Source of the DNA: Chloroflexota bacterium
GTDB lineage: Bacteria; Chloroflexota; UBA5177; JANWHV01
Length of the DNA stretch: 15,252 bases
Assembly (NCBI GenBank): GCA_025450375.1
Contig: JANWHO010000052.1
Location: 1-15,252, forward strand
Reading direction: 5' to 3'
Every line of letters begins with the position of its first letter. Positions within the stretch are counted from its first letter, which is position 1. Made by a program: the position numbers and the translations under genes. The notes below the pieces were generated by a model, which was not told where the DNA came from, made no database searches, and saw only the letters and a program-made list of their open reading frames with translations. This document shows, piece after piece, positions 5,566 to 13,858 of the stretch.

Positions 5566-5865
5566 ATGCACGCACGAGTGGTAACTGTCCAGCTTCAATC
5601 GGGCATGACAGACCGGGCCATCGCCATCTTTCGGGAGTCCGTGGTGCCGGCCGCCCAGGGGCAGCACGGATTCAAGGGCCTCCAGTTGCTGACCGACCGC
5701 AACACAGGCAAGGCACTCGTCATTTCCCTGTGGGAGACGGATGCCGACCTTACGGCGAGCGAGACCAGCGGCTACTACCAGACACAGGTGATAAAGTTCG
5801 CGGGCGTCGGCATCTTTGCCGGGCCACCGGTACGAGAAACCTATGAGGTCAACGTCCAGGTCTAG
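5566..5865 (+). CDS. ABM-domain (antibiotic biosynthesis monooxygenase-like) protein
   Basis: 99 residues with AAGGAGG (5553-5559) placed ideally before the ATG. It has the ferredoxin-like dimeric ABM pattern: HARVVTVQLQSGMTDRAIAIFRESVVPAAQGQHGFKGLQLLTDRNTGKALVISLWETDADLTA is the usual strand, helix, GF.G strand and W-containing strand order, split here as MHARVV at the start, FKGLQLL near 43 and SLWETDADL near 54. Proteins of this type (YgiN-like) oxidise quinols or polyketides without cofactor, or simply bind small molecules; others are heme enzymes, but I see no heme ligand that would argue for that. It lies 109 bp after the AhpD-like gene on the same strand. The substrate is unknown. Confidence 0.78.
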   Translation: MHARVVTVQLQSGMTDRAIAIFRESVVPAAQGQHGFKGLQLLTDRNTGKALVISLWETDADLTASETSGYYQTQVIKFAGVGIFAGPPVRETYEVNVQV

Positions 5866-5940
5866 TGCCCTCGCTGCCGGGAGGCGAGCAGTGTCCCCGC
5901 CCCATCTGAGGGCTGGCAACTACAACGCGGAGGTATTTCG

Positions 5941-6495
5941 ATGACGGAGCAAACGCAGCCAGGGGTAGTAGTAACCTGGCAAATCGACGCGGCCCACTCG
6001 CATGTGGAGTTCGCCGTGCGGCACATGATGGTGAGCACGGTGAAAGGGCGTTTCGCCGCGCTGAGCGGCGCCATCCAGCTCGATGAGGCCGACCTCACGC
6101 GCTCGTCGGTCGACGTCACCATCGACGCGTCCAGCATCGATACGCGGGAGTCGCAGCGTGACGGCCACTTGCGTTCACCCGACTTCCTGGATGTGGAGCA
6201 GTTCCCCAGCATCACGTACCGCAGTCGGCGCGTCGAGCCCCTCGAGGGTGGCCACCTCCGCGTGATTGGTGACCTCACCATTCGTGATGTGACGCGGGAG
6301 GTCGCCCTCGACGCGACCATGGAGGGCCGCGCGCAGGATCCCTGGGGCGGTGAGCGGGTGGGGTACAGCGCCAAGACGGTCATCAGTCGCAAGGACTTCG
6401 GCTTGAAGTGGAACGTCGCCCTTGAGGGCGGTGGGATCCTCGTTGGCGACGAGGTCAAGATCGCCCTCGAAGTTGAGGCAGTTCGGCAGCCCTGA
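5941..6495 (+). CDS. YceI-family lipid/quinone-binding protein
   Basis: 184 residues; GGAGGT ends 6 bp before the ATG. The YceI hallmarks are clear: WQIDAAHSHVEFAVRHMMVSTVKGRF at the N-terminus, DASSIDTRESQRDGHLRSPDFLDVEQFPSITYRS in the middle (the usual D..RD.HL.S.DFFD...P pattern) and GDLTIRDVTREVALD towards the end; KTVISRKDFGLKWN is the usual F.R.DFGL.W block. The family forms a lipocalin-like barrel that binds isoprenoid lipids or quinones. No signal peptide is present, so this member should be cytoplasmic, unlike the periplasmic E. coli form. It follows the ABM gene by 75 bp. Context with the AhpD-like and ABM genes suggests handling of oxidised or hydrophobic small molecules (inference). 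Confidence 0.93.
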   Translation: MTEQTQPGVVVTWQIDAAHSHVEFAVRHMMVSTVKGRFAALSGAIQLDEADLTRSSVDVTIDASSIDTRESQRDGHLRSPDFLDVEQFPSITYRSRRVEPLEGGHLRVIGDLTIRDVTREVALDATMEGRAQDPWGGERVGYSAKTVISRKDFGLKWNVALEGGGILVGDEVKIALEVEAVRQP

Positions 6496-6678
6496 ACGCC
6501 TGCGCGCACCGTGCGACCTCCTGCCGCGGTCACGAGCGGGTTCGCGCGTGGCCTGCAGGAGAAACCGATGGCCTTACTCAACGGCGCGCACGCCACGGAT
6601 CCCGATCAGGCCGTGTCGGACGCGCGAGAGGCCGATGCCCTATGGCCGCTCAGCTCCTACCATGCAAGGAGGGCCGAC

Positions 6679-7602
6679 ATGACAACGCATTCCCCACCAA
6701 GCGGCACGGCTGCTCCGCACGCCTGGCCAGCCCTACCCCTGGCCGACTGGCGCGACACCTATGCCACCCTCCACATGTGGACGCAGATCGTGGGCAAGGT
6801 GCGCATGGCGCTCACCCCGCTGGTCAACCATTGGTGGTCGGTCGCGCTCTACGTGACCGCCCGCGGCCTGACCACGTCGCCCATCCCCTACGGCGCGCGC
6901 ACCTTCGAGATACTGTTTGACTTCATCGACCACAACCTGCTGATCCAAACCAGCGACGGGGAGAGCAAGGCCCTGGGGCTGTTCCCGCGCTCGACTGCCA
7001 AGTTCTACCACGAGTGCATGGGGGCGTTGCGCGCGCTCCAGATCGATGTCCACATCAACCCATTGCCGCAGGAGGTGCCCAATCCCATTCGCTGCGACGA
7101 GGATACCGTCCATTGCGCCTACGACGCGGCGAGCGCCCAGCGGTTCTGGCGCACCCTGGTGCAGGCCGACCGAGTGTTCAAGCAGTTTCGCGCCGGCTTC
7201 ATCGGCAAATGCAGCCCAGTGCATTTCTTCTGGGGCAGCTTCGATCTGGCGGTGTGCCGCTTCTCCGGACGGCGGGCGCCGGAGCGGCCCGGGGCAGATC
7301 ACATGACACGGGAGGGGTATTCGCACGAGGTGATCAGTTGCGGGTTCTGGCCAGGCAGCGGCCCAGTACAGGAGGCGGCATTCTACGCCTACGCCGCGCC
7401 TGCACCAATGGGCCTTGAGCGTGCCGTGATTCGGCCCGCGTCGGCATGGTACAGCGCCGAGCTTGGTGAGTTCCTGTTGCGCTACGAAGACGTGCGGGGC
7501 GCGGACAATCCGGACGCCGTGTTGCTGGAGTTCCTGCAGAGTACCTATGTGGCAGCGGCGGACCTGGCGGGGTGGGATCGGGCCGCACTAGTACTACAGT
7601 GA
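6679..7602 (+). CDS. DUF5996-family protein with C-terminus rewritten by an insertion
   Basis: 307 residues from ATG 6679, chosen because AAGGAGG (6666-6672) lies just upstream; an in-frame extension to 6511 has no good site. It contains WPALPLADWRDTYATLHMWTQIVGKV, VNHWWSVALYVTARGLTTSPIPYG, FEILFDFIDHNLLI and GFIGKCSPVHFFWGSFDLAVCRFSG in pieces that I recognise as DUF5996, a soluble family of unknown function. Many conserved Trp, His and Arg residues suggest an enzyme or ligand-binding fold, but no catalytic motif is established. The last codons, LVLQ and TGA, lie inside the left inverted end of a MITE-like element starting at 7588, so the native C-terminus has been replaced by a few residues. 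Confidence 0.85.
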   Translation: MTTHSPPSGTAAPHAWPALPLADWRDTYATLHMWTQIVGKVRMALTPLVNHWWSVALYVTARGLTTSPIPYGARTFEILFDFIDHNLLIQTSDGESKALGLFPRSTAKFYHECMGALRALQIDVHINPLPQEVPNPIRCDEDTVHCAYDAASAQRFWRTLVQADRVFKQFRAGFIGKCSPVHFFWGSFDLAVCRFSGRRAPERPGADHMTREGYSHEVISCGFWPGSGPVQEAAFYAYAAPAPMGLERAVIRPASAWYSAELGEFLLRYEDVRGADNPDAVLLEFLQSTYVAAADLAGWDRAALVLQ

Positions 7603-7708
7603 CACTTGTCACAGCCCTCTCTGGAAGCAATCCGTGATACAAGTTGTAGTTCACGCTTCACCAGAGGGAGTGATGAGGTGGAAATCGGAACTGTCGCTGT
7701 AGTACTAG
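7588..7708. mobile_element. MITE-like element with imperfect inverted ends, flanked by CTAG
   Basis: CTAG occurs at 7588-7591 and 7705-7708. The inner ends are inverted repeats: TACTACAGTGACACTT at 7592-7607 against the complement of 7689-7704, with 2 mismatches in 16. Outside the CTAG pair the similarity stops, which supports CTAG as target duplication. The interior (113 bp between the duplications) has no gene. Size, target and position at the 3' end of a plus-strand gene parallel the element at 1571-1702, but the terminal sequences differ, so they belong to different families or subfamilies. Confidence 0.55.
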
Positions 7709-7744
7709 CCCTACCAGCGACGGCGAAGGGTCGTCAGCGCCGTA

Positions 7745-7768
7745 AGCGGCGGAGGTACCCCCGCCGCT
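7745..7768. terminator. Hairpin between convergent genes, possible bidirectional terminator
   Basis: AGCGGCGG (7745-7752) pairs perfectly with CCGCCGCT (7761-7768) around an 8-nt loop. It sits between the DUF5996 gene (+) and the propeller gene (-, ends 7783). No T-tract is present on either side. Confidence 0.4.
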
Positions 7769-7782
7769 CCAGCATCGATAGG

Positions 7783-9186
7783 TTAACGCACCGCCTCGAT
7801 GGCCCAGGCATTCGGGCTGGGCTGCAACCCGTCAACCAGCGACCCACCGCGCGAGTCCAGCACGTCGATCTGATTGCTCGTTTGCGAGAGCGCGAAGAGG
7901 CGTCGTCCGTCGTGGCTGATCGCCACGCTCCCGATTTCCTGGTCGGGCACGAACGTCTCCCGCACGGTAAGTGACCCCGTATCGACCACCCAGACACCCG
8001 AGCCGGTGGCCACGAATACCCGCCGACCATCGGCCGAAATCGCCGCCGCGTCCTGCATACGCATGGGAGCACCGGCGCGCATGCCCAGGTGCACCAGGCG
8101 CATCGTGCCGATGGGGAGATTCCGTACCTCCACCGCTACGCCCAAGGCGGCATTTACCGCGTAGAGCGCGTGACCGTCCGGCGCCGCGCTAAGGGTAAAG
8201 TGAGCCATCAGCCCGACATCCCTGGAGATCGCCGGGAAGTCGAGGCACACGGTCGTGCGATCGCGCAAATCTAGGGCGTGGACAAAGGCGTGGCCGTTGT
8301 TTTCCACATAGAGGGTATAGAGCCAGGCGCCGTCTGGTGACCAGACACGTGTCCAGGCCTCGCCGCTCATCGATCCGGGCTTCTCGCCGCGTTGCGCGAC
8401 GATCCTGGAATCAAGCACGCCGCGCGCCACATCGAGCGACCGCACCTGATACACCCCGAACCCGATATTCGGCAGCGATTGAATAAAATACAGGATCTTG
8501 CCATCGGCGGTGATCGCGTCCAGCCCGAATTGACCGTTAAGCGTATGATCGGCTACCACCCGCATCCTTTGCGTATCGATCACGATGAAATGCGTCGAGG
8601 TACTGTTGGGTGACCACTCCTCGCGCAGCGCCAGCCAGCGTGCATTGAAAGAGAGCGCGCTCAGCACCTGCGATCCGTCCGCCGGAAATCCGGCCCGCGC
8701 CACGCTTGGCATCCGCATGGCCACCGGTGAGGCGAGCACGCCGGCAGCGATCCGGCCAACGCGCGGCGCACCGGCAAGGAATCGCGAAGGGACACTCGCT
8801 ACCGGCGCGCCGATACCATACTGCCCTGGTAGGGGGAGCGCTCCCTCGGCGTAATCACCGCCGCGGGTTGAAAACGTGCCCTGGACTTTCATTGAGCGCA
8901 GCACCTGGCCGGTGGCGATATCGATCACCTGCACGAGCGTGGCGCCGCCCGCTTGCGCGCGGGCGGCGTAGAGGGTCTGGCCGCTTCGATCGAGCACGCC
9001 GAGCGGGAGCGGAAGCGCGGGTACGCCGCCTGCCTGCACGGTGGCGAGTCCCTCGGCCTGGCCGAGGCCGGCCCGCAACACCAACATGTCGGGCGTCATG
9101 GCCTGAACGGGCGAGGCAAGTAAGGTGAGCATCGGCGCCACGACCAGGATGACACAGATGAAACAGGACCACATGAACCGTTGCAT
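7783..9186 (-). CDS. Secreted beta-propeller (WD40/YncE-like) protein
   Basis: 467 residues from ATG at 9186, chosen over the longer frame because GGGGGAGA lies upstream and it gives a proper signal peptide: MQR, hydrophobic FMWSCFICVILVVAPMLTLLA, then SPVQA as the cleavage site near residue 29. The rest is made of repeated strand units of propeller type: GQTLYAARAQAGG, DGKILYFIQSL, DGAWLYTLYVENNGHAFVHALDL, DGHALYAVNA, DGRRVFVATGSGVWVVDTGSL and DGRRLFALSQTSNQIDVLDSRGG. These D-G-x-x-L/V-Y/F starts recur about every 40-60 residues. No catalytic motif is seen; a binding or scaffold role outside the membrane is likely. It follows the sigma/anti-sigma pair on the same strand after 103 bp, so it may be part of that operon and the system's effector or sensor (inference). 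Confidence 0.82.
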   Translation of the reverse strand: MQRFMWSCFICVILVVAPMLTLLASPVQAMTPDMLVLRAGLGQAEGLATVQAGGVPALPLPLGVLDRSGQTLYAARAQAGGATLVQVIDIATGQVLRSMKVQGTFSTRGGDYAEGALPLPGQYGIGAPVASVPSRFLAGAPRVGRIAAGVLASPVAMRMPSVARAGFPADGSQVLSALSFNARWLALREEWSPNSTSTHFIVIDTQRMRVVADHTLNGQFGLDAITADGKILYFIQSLPNIGFGVYQVRSLDVARGVLDSRIVAQRGEKPGSMSGEAWTRVWSPDGAWLYTLYVENNGHAFVHALDLRDRTTVCLDFPAISRDVGLMAHFTLSAAPDGHALYAVNAALGVAVEVRNLPIGTMRLVHLGMRAGAPMRMQDAAAISADGRRVFVATGSGVWVVDTGSLTVRETFVPDQEIGSVAISHDGRRLFALSQTSNQIDVLDSRGGSLVDGLQPSPNAWAIEAVR

Positions 9187-9289
9187 GACCGTCTCCCCCT
9201 TGGATTTAGACGCGGAGCGAGGGGCGCTCACATGATTGGCACCCGTGATCAATACACTTGGGCTCGAGTTCAGGTTCCCTTGCGTCCGT

Positions 9290-10114
9290 TTAGTGAATGG
9301 ACGAGGCGATGCGGACCGCGATGTCCTTGGGGACCTGCCCCTCGATGCGGTAGGTCACGTCGCCGCGTTGCCACAGCAGGGTGTTGCCGGCCAGGCGCAA
9401 TGGCTCGGTGACGACGCTGCCGTCAGGCATCGCGTACCCGAAAAAGTGGGGCGTCCCACTCAACCATACACCCTGCGCGCCGGCCACGCTGGTATTTTCG
9501 ATCCGCGTGCCCATAAAGGCGAGCTTCTTGAGGATGCCAACCGCGAGATCGGCGCGGAACTCGGTGATCAGCAGCGCCACTCCGGTCGTCGGCGCCGCCG
9601 GAACTCCGACGCGCGCCCTATAGACCAGCGCGACCTGGCCAGGCAGAGGGCCGCCAATATAGATATCGTCTGGTCGCCCGATCGTCCGGTAGCGTGGGAG
9701 CCCGATGCTGAATCGGACCTGCTTCTGGGCGGCGGCGAGCGTTGTCCGATGGCCGAGCTGGAGGGTTGTCCCTACCGGTGACGGCGCCGGTCGGCCCGGC
9801 GGTACGCGCGTGATCTCAACCCCACGGATGTGAAACCACCCGGTAACGGCGGCACGCGCTCCTGGAGAAACGGCGAGCACGAGCGCCACGAGCGCGAGGC
9901 ACATGGCAAGCACCATGATCGCCCGCCGGCCTGGACGAGCCCAAATCCGGCCGAACCTGGACTCACGAGGCTGGCCGTGGTCGATCTCGGCCAGCAGTGA
10001 GGTGTGTACCCTCTGGGCAAGCCGGGTCGCCGAGGGAAAGGCGACGTACTTGCCGAGTGCCACCAACTGTTGTTCAAGCTCCTGATTGGTCAGCCTCCCC
10101 GGTGCGTCAGCCAT
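9290..10114 (-). CDS. Membrane protein, probable non-zinc anti-sigma factor
   Basis: 274 residues from ATG 10114. The start overlaps the end of the sigma gene as ATGGCTGA (8-bp overlap), which implies translational coupling. Layout: cytoplasmic N-terminal part of about 62 residues (NQELEQQLVALGKYVAFPSATRL is the helical part likely to bind sigma), one membrane segment at about 65-82 (IMVLAMCLALVALVLAV), then an outer domain of about 190 residues. The outer part ends with MPDGSVVTEPLRL, GNTLLWQRGDVTYRIEG and VAVRIASS-like VRIASSIH, which resembles the outer domains of Chloroflexota and Firmicutes proteins linked to ECF sigma factors. There is no HxxxCxxC, so it is not a zinc anti-sigma. Function is inferred mainly from gene order and topology. 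Confidence 0.72.
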   Translation of the reverse strand: MADAPGRLTNQELEQQLVALGKYVAFPSATRLAQRVHTSLLAEIDHGQPRESRFGRIWARPGRRAIMVLAMCLALVALVLAVSPGARAAVTGWFHIRGVEITRVPPGRPAPSPVGTTLQLGHRTTLAAAQKQVRFSIGLPRYRTIGRPDDIYIGGPLPGQVALVYRARVGVPAAPTTGVALLITEFRADLAVGILKKLAFMGTRIENTSVAGAQGVWLSGTPHFFGYAMPDGSVVTEPLRLAGNTLLWQRGDVTYRIEGQVPKDIAVRIASSIH

Positions 10115-10694
10115 GTCGCTTATACCCCCCAGGGGTGGGCGCGACCAGGGTTGTATCGCTCTCCAGGCCGTGGCGTAACCGGTCCAGGGCACGGGCCAGG
10201 CGCGACTTCACCGTGCCCTTGGGACACCCGAGCAGCGATGCCATCTCGGCCTCGGAGAGTGAGAGGAAGTAGCGGCTGGCAATCACCAGCCGGTCCTCGT
10301 CGCGCAGCGCCTCAAGCGCGGCCAGCAGCGTCTCCCGCCGCTCCGAGGCGAGCGCGGACTCCTCTGGGGTGGCACTGTCCGTGTCCCCGCTTCCCGAGGC
10401 GGCAACTTGAAGCGTGAGTCGCTCTCGTCGAGCCGCGGCCCGTTGATGGTTTTTGGCTTCGTTGGCAATGATTCTCAGCAGCCATGGTCGGAACGGCGCC
10501 CCTCGCCTGAAGTGGGGCAGAGCGCGATACGCCTTCATGAAGCCCTCCTGCGCCACGTCTTCCGCCGTCTGCGCGTCACCGGTAATCAGGTAGGCAACGC
10601 GAAGTACGAGATCTTGGTAGCGGAGCACCAGCGCCTCGAAGGCGCTGACCTCGCCCCGGTGCGCCGCCGCGATCAGATCAGCTTCGTTCAGCAC
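10107..10694 (-). CDS. ECF-type RNA polymerase sigma factor
   Basis: 195 residues from GTG 10694, preceded by GAAAGGA at 6-bp spacing. The frame is open much farther upstream, but those residues do not belong to the family. Region 2 is at about 5-80: ADLIAAAHRGEVSAFEALVLRY, then DVAQEGFMKAYRALPHFR, then FRPWLLRIIANEAKNHQR (the typical W-L-xx-IaxN). Region 4 is at about 125-178: LRDEDRLVIASRYFLSLSEAEMASLLGCPKGTVKSRLARALDRL in parts, with the helix-turn-helix ending GTVKSRLARAL. It directs core polymerase to a set of stress promoters. It is followed by an overlapping membrane protein gene, the usual arrangement for ECF sigma and its anti-sigma. Autoregulation is usual in this class, but I could not find a convincing promoter. 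Confidence 0.93.
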   Translation of the reverse strand: MLNEADLIAAAHRGEVSAFEALVLRYQDLVLRVAYLITGDAQTAEDVAQEGFMKAYRALPHFRRGAPFRPWLLRIIANEAKNHQRAAARRERLTLQVAASGSGDTDSATPEESALASERRETLLAALEALRDEDRLVIASRYFLSLSEAEMASLLGCPKGTVKSRLARALDRLRHGLESDTTLVAPTPGGYKRHG

Positions 10695-11028
10695 GCCAAT
10701 CCTTTCTGAGGGCCGCGCGACCGCCGCTGTTGTCCGCGATGAGCGTATGCCGGCCGACCATGTGGTTATGCCACCGCTAGTTATCCTACACCGGCGGCCC
10801 GCCAGCGGTTCCCGGCTGAAATGCTGGATCTTGTAACCCACCTCCCGATATTGCTGAAATGCCTCGGATCCACGGTCGCGTATGGGGCGCCTGTCAGCGC
10901 GCCCGTACCAGTGACCGTCGTCAACGCCATGCTCAACAATTCCGTCGACTTCACTGTCAAACGGCTCGAACAGGACAATCTTCCGTCCCGGCTGGAGGGC
11001 CCACCGCGAGCGTGCGGGCGGCTAGTAC
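10695..11028. other. Gap between the small Cys-pair gene and the sigma gene, possible coding remnant
   Basis: No gene with start signals is seen. On the minus strand the frame of the sigma gene stays open up to a TAG just upstream of 11021. It reads LQPGRKIVLFEPFDSEVDG, then EHGVDDGHWYGRADRRP and FQQYREVGYKIQHFSREPL, a composition like a real protein, but I recognise no family. A plus-strand frame (10821-11048) is equally open. A 6-bp hairpin lies at 10885-10904. It may be a decayed gene fragment. Confidence 0.25.
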
Positions 11029-11331
11029 TCAGGAGTCCAGGTGACTAATCTGGGCGATTTCGTTTGGGCAGCGCATGATCAGCGCATAGTCCATCCCGCC
11101 CTTCGTGAATCCTTCATCGGAAATGGTGACGGCATCACGCCGCCCACGCGTCACGACCGCGATGGCGCCACAGGTGGTACAGGCACTGCTTTGGGTGACC
11201 GTGTCGTCTCCGGCGGGATGGAAGCGCCACGGTCCCAGGGTATGTCCCAACTCCTTGGCGATCTCCGTGCACCGGTTCCGACCTTCGGCAAGGGCGCGCT
11301 CGACCTTTGCTTGCGCCGATTTATCTGGCAT
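11029..11331 (-). CDS. Small Cys-pair hypothetical protein
   Basis: 100 residues; AAGGAG lies 9 bp before the ATG. The N-terminal half is helical and charged (KSAQAKVERALAEGRNRC, EIAKELGH), followed by LGPWRFHP, the pair SACTTCGAIAVVTRG (C about 53 and C56) and a tail ending RCPNEIAQ. The GH.LGPW...C..CGA pattern resembles short single-treble-clef or zinc-ribbon proteins found scattered in phage-like and accessory regions. With only one clear CxxC plus isolated Cys residues, metal binding is uncertain. It is 58 bp downstream of the SDR gene on the same strand, so it may be the last gene of that operon. The function is unknown and I do not propose one. Confidence 0.6.
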   Translation of the reverse strand: MPDKSAQAKVERALAEGRNRCTEIAKELGHTLGPWRFHPAGDDTVTQSSACTTCGAIAVVTRGRRDAVTISDEGFTKGGMDYALIMRCPNEIAQISHLDS

Positions 11332-11389
11332 GGTGGCAAGCTCCTTCTCCGTTGCTGATTATCGCGGTAACGCCATTCCTGACGGCGCT

Positions 11390-12166
11390 TTACCCCCGGC
11401 CGACAAACGGCATCTCGGTGGCCATCACCGTCATGAACAGCACATTCGCGTCCAAGGGCAGACTCGCCATATAGAGGATGGCTTCGGCCACATGCCGCAC
11501 GTCCATCCGGGGCTCCGCCAGGAACGCCCCGTTCGCTTGCGGCACGCCGGCCGTCATCCGCTCGGTCATCTCCGTGGCGGCATTCCCGATGTCAATCTGG
11601 CCGCACGCAATACTATGGCCGCGGCCCTCGAGGGCGAGGCACTTGGTGAGCCCCGTGACGGCGTGCTTGGTGGCGGTATAGGGGGCGGAGTGCGGCCGAG
11701 GGACCTGCGCGGAGAGCGATCCATTGTTGATGATGCGCCCTCCTCGCGGCTGCTGCGCCTTCATCAGCTTGAACGCTTCCCGCGCGCAGAGGAAGACGCC
11801 CGTGAGGTTGACCCCGACCATCGCGCTCCACTGCTCGTAGGAGATGTCCTCGATCGCGCTGCCTGGCGCACTGATGCCGGCGTTGTTGACCAGCACATCG
11901 AGGCGGCCGAACACCTCCGTGACCCGCGCGAACAGGGCATGGACGGACTCTGGGTTGCTGACGTCGGTGGGCACCACCAGCATCGTGCCGCCCGCGTGCG
12001 TGGCGAGGGCCGCGGTCTGGTCCAGGGTCGCGGCGTGGCGGCCGGCCAGGACCACGGCATAGCCGGCGGCGTGCAGGGCAAGCGCGGTGGCCCGGCCGAT
12101 GCCGCTGCCCGCGCCCGTGACCAGGGCGATCTTACCAGGACTTCTCATCGTCGGTGTGTTCTCCAC
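11390..12166 (-). CDS. Short-chain dehydrogenase/reductase (SDR), classical type
   Basis: 258 residues from GTG 12166 (GAGAGGGG just upstream); ATG 12148 is an alternative start. The Rossmann and catalytic motifs are complete: TGAGSGIG (about 17-24) for the dinucleotide, DVSN (about 68), NNAGIS (about 94), NGSLSA with the catalytic Ser (about 149) and YTATK with catalytic Tyr and Lys (about 163-167). The residues after the second strand (LAGRHAATL, Arg next to the nucleotide ribose) favour NADP, but this is not firm. The protein is cytoplasmic and oxidises or reduces an alcohol/carbonyl of unknown nature. It lies 41 bp downstream of the gamma-glutamyltransferase gene and probably in one operon with it and the CocE-type hydrolase. 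Confidence 0.94.
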   Translation of the reverse strand: MENTPTMRSPGKIALVTGAGSGIGRATALALHAAGYAVVLAGRHAATLDQTAALATHAGGTMLVVPTDVSNPESVHALFARVTEVFGRLDVLVNNAGISAPGSAIEDISYEQWSAMVGVNLTGVFLCAREAFKLMKAQQPRGGRIINNGSLSAQVPRPHSAPYTATKHAVTGLTKCLALEGRGHSIACGQIDIGNAATEMTERMTAGVPQANGAFLAEPRMDVRHVAEAILYMASLPLDANVLFMTVMATEMPFVGRG

Positions 12167-12207
12167 ATGCCCCTCTCGTGGTCTTTGCGGTGTACGGATG
12201 CCAGGAT

Positions 12208-13815
12208 TTAGACGGTCAACGCCATGCCCTCACCGCGTGGGTCCGCCCCGCCGTCCAGGACGCCGGTTGCCGAGTCTAGGCGGATAACGTGCACAAGCGG
12301 ATAGGTCCAATAGGCGGCGAACCCTTGCTCGACGGCATGGCCGCGGCTCCGCAATCCGGCGCACACGCTCTCGGGAATACGCGCCTCCACGTCGATGGTG
12401 GCGCCCTGGCAATCGATACGGGGAGCGGAGACCGCCTCGGTAGCACTCATGCCAAAGTCCAGGAGGTTGAGAATGGTTTGAAACACGGCGGTGGTGATGC
12501 GGGTGCCGCCTGGGGCGCCAACCACGAGGAGCGGCTTGTTGTCTTTCATGATGATGGTAGGGCTGAGGCCGCTGACCCGTGCCTTGCCCGGAGCGATGGA
12601 ATTGGGGTGGCCGGGAATGGGATTGAAGCACTTCATGGCGTTGTTGTACTGGAAGCCCAGGCCGTCGGTGACCACGCCGGACGAGTCTCCCAACGAATGG
12701 GTGAGCGCCACCGCGTTATGCCATTGGTCGACCACGGAGATATGGGTTGTGCCCTGCTCGTCGGCGCGCCAGCGCGGAACGATAAACTTTTCACCACGAT
12801 CTATGGCTCGGCGGGCCTCTTCCGCGTACTCCTTGGAGGTCAGGTGTTGAGTGGGGATCGCCGCGAATTCCGGATCGGCAAGATGGTTGGCCCAATCACG
12901 GTAGGCCCATTGCATCGTCCGCGCAAGTAGATCGATATAGTCCGCGCCGTTGAACCCATAGGTGCTCAGGTTATAGCCTTCGACAATGTTCAGCATCTCA
13001 AGCAGCGTCATCCCGCCGGATGGCGGTGGATCCGTCAGGACGGTGTAGCCGCGGTAGGTGCCCACGAGCGGCGTGCCGATGCGCGGCGCGTACGTGCCCA
13101 GATCCTCCGCCGTGACGAAACCACCATGCCGGCCAATATCGGTGACCATCGCGCAAGCGATGCCGCCTCGGTAGAAATCCTCAACCCCGCTCGTCGCCAA
13201 CCGTTCCAACGTCTCCGCATAGTCTGTCTGGACGAAGCGATCGCCCTCGTGGAACGGGAAATGGCCATCGCGGGTGAAGATCTCGCGCGCCGCCGGGGTG
13301 TGGGTGGCGCGTGCCATGGGGTGGGGCTTGCCGGCCACCGGTGGAGCGGCGAAACGGGCCGCGGTCTTGGGCGTGAGGGGATAGCCGTCGCGCGCGAGGC
13401 GAATTGCCGGCTCCACGCAGTCTGCCCACGAGCGTGTGCCATAGCGCGACAGGGCGGTTGACAAGCCGGCCAGGGTGCCCGGCACCGCGATCGCATGGTA
13501 GCCGACATCGTTCAGATACCCACGCACGCGATACCCGTAGCCGTCGCGGTACTCCTCCATGACCGAGTCGCGCCACATCTCGGCGGTGACGCGCGTGCCT
13601 GCCCGGGCGGGAAACGCGATGGTTTCACGAACCGCGCCCCGCGCCCAGAAAATGGTGCAGGAACCAAAGCCGCCGATCCCGCACATCTGGGGGTCGAGTA
13701 CACCCTGCGCAAGCGCCGTGGTGACGGCCGCATCGATGGCATTACCGCCCCGTGCCAGCACATGAGCCCCGATTTCCACGGCTTTGGATTGGGGCGCCAC
13801 GATCATCCCAGGCAT
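12208..13815 (-). CDS. Gamma-glutamyltransferase family Ntn-hydrolase (self-processing)
   Basis: 535 residues with GGGGAGAG before the ATG. The protein starts directly with the core ([28 protein letters not shown]) and has no signal peptide, so it should act in the cytoplasm. The catalytic, processing threonine is in [12 protein letters not shown] (about residues 354-365), giving a large chain of about 357 and a small chain of about 178 residues. R63 in VRETIAFP matches the substrate-binding Arg of the family, and GAPGGTRI is the oxyanion glycine loop. The small-chain block reads [12 protein letters not shown] where glutamate-acting enzymes have NNxMDDF, and VSGLSP where they have LSSMTP. The substrate may therefore not be a gamma-glutamyl compound; an acylase is possible. 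It lies in an operon between a CocE hydrolase and an SDR. Confidence 0.93.
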   Translation of the reverse strand: MPGMIVAPQSKAVEIGAHVLARGGNAIDAAVTTALAQGVLDPQMCGIGGFGSCTIFWARGAVRETIAFPARAGTRVTAEMWRDSVMEEYRDGYGYRVRGYLNDVGYHAIAVPGTLAGLSTALSRYGTRSWADCVEPAIRLARDGYPLTPKTAARFAAPPVAGKPHPMARATHTPAAREIFTRDGHFPFHEGDRFVQTDYAETLERLATSGVEDFYRGGIACAMVTDIGRHGGFVTAEDLGTYAPRIGTPLVGTYRGYTVLTDPPPSGGMTLLEMLNIVEGYNLSTYGFNGADYIDLLARTMQWAYRDWANHLADPEFAAIPTQHLTSKEYAEEARRAIDRGEKFIVPRWRADEQGTTHISVVDQWHNAVALTHSLGDSSGVVTDGLGFQYNNAMKCFNPIPGHPNSIAPGKARVSGLSPTIIMKDNKPLLVVGAPGGTRITTAVFQTILNLLDFGMSATEAVSAPRIDCQGATIDVEARIPESVCAGLRSRGHAVEQGFAAYWTYPLVHVIRLDSATGVLDGGADPRGEGMALTV

Positions 13816-13858
13816 GGATTCACTCTCCCCATACGATTATCCTCAGGTATGGTGGACG

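Noticed and set aside
6511..6678. N-terminal extension of the DUF5996 protein
   Set aside because: The best ribosome binding site is at 6666-6672 for ATG 6679, and the extension has no conserved look.
10536..10545. CTTCATGAAG palindrome like the operator
   Set aside because: It lies inside conserved sigma region 2 codons (GFMKAY), lacks the GGATGA and TGnTAG parts, and is best explained by coding.
10777..11025. Third CTAG-flanked element (CTAG at 10777 and 11022)
   Set aside because: The sequences inside the two CTAG sites are not inverted repeats of each other, so there is no support for an element.
11105..12211. 368-residue plus-strand frame
   Set aside because: It is antisense to the SDR gene, which has all family motifs. 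No ribosome binding site or known domain was seen.
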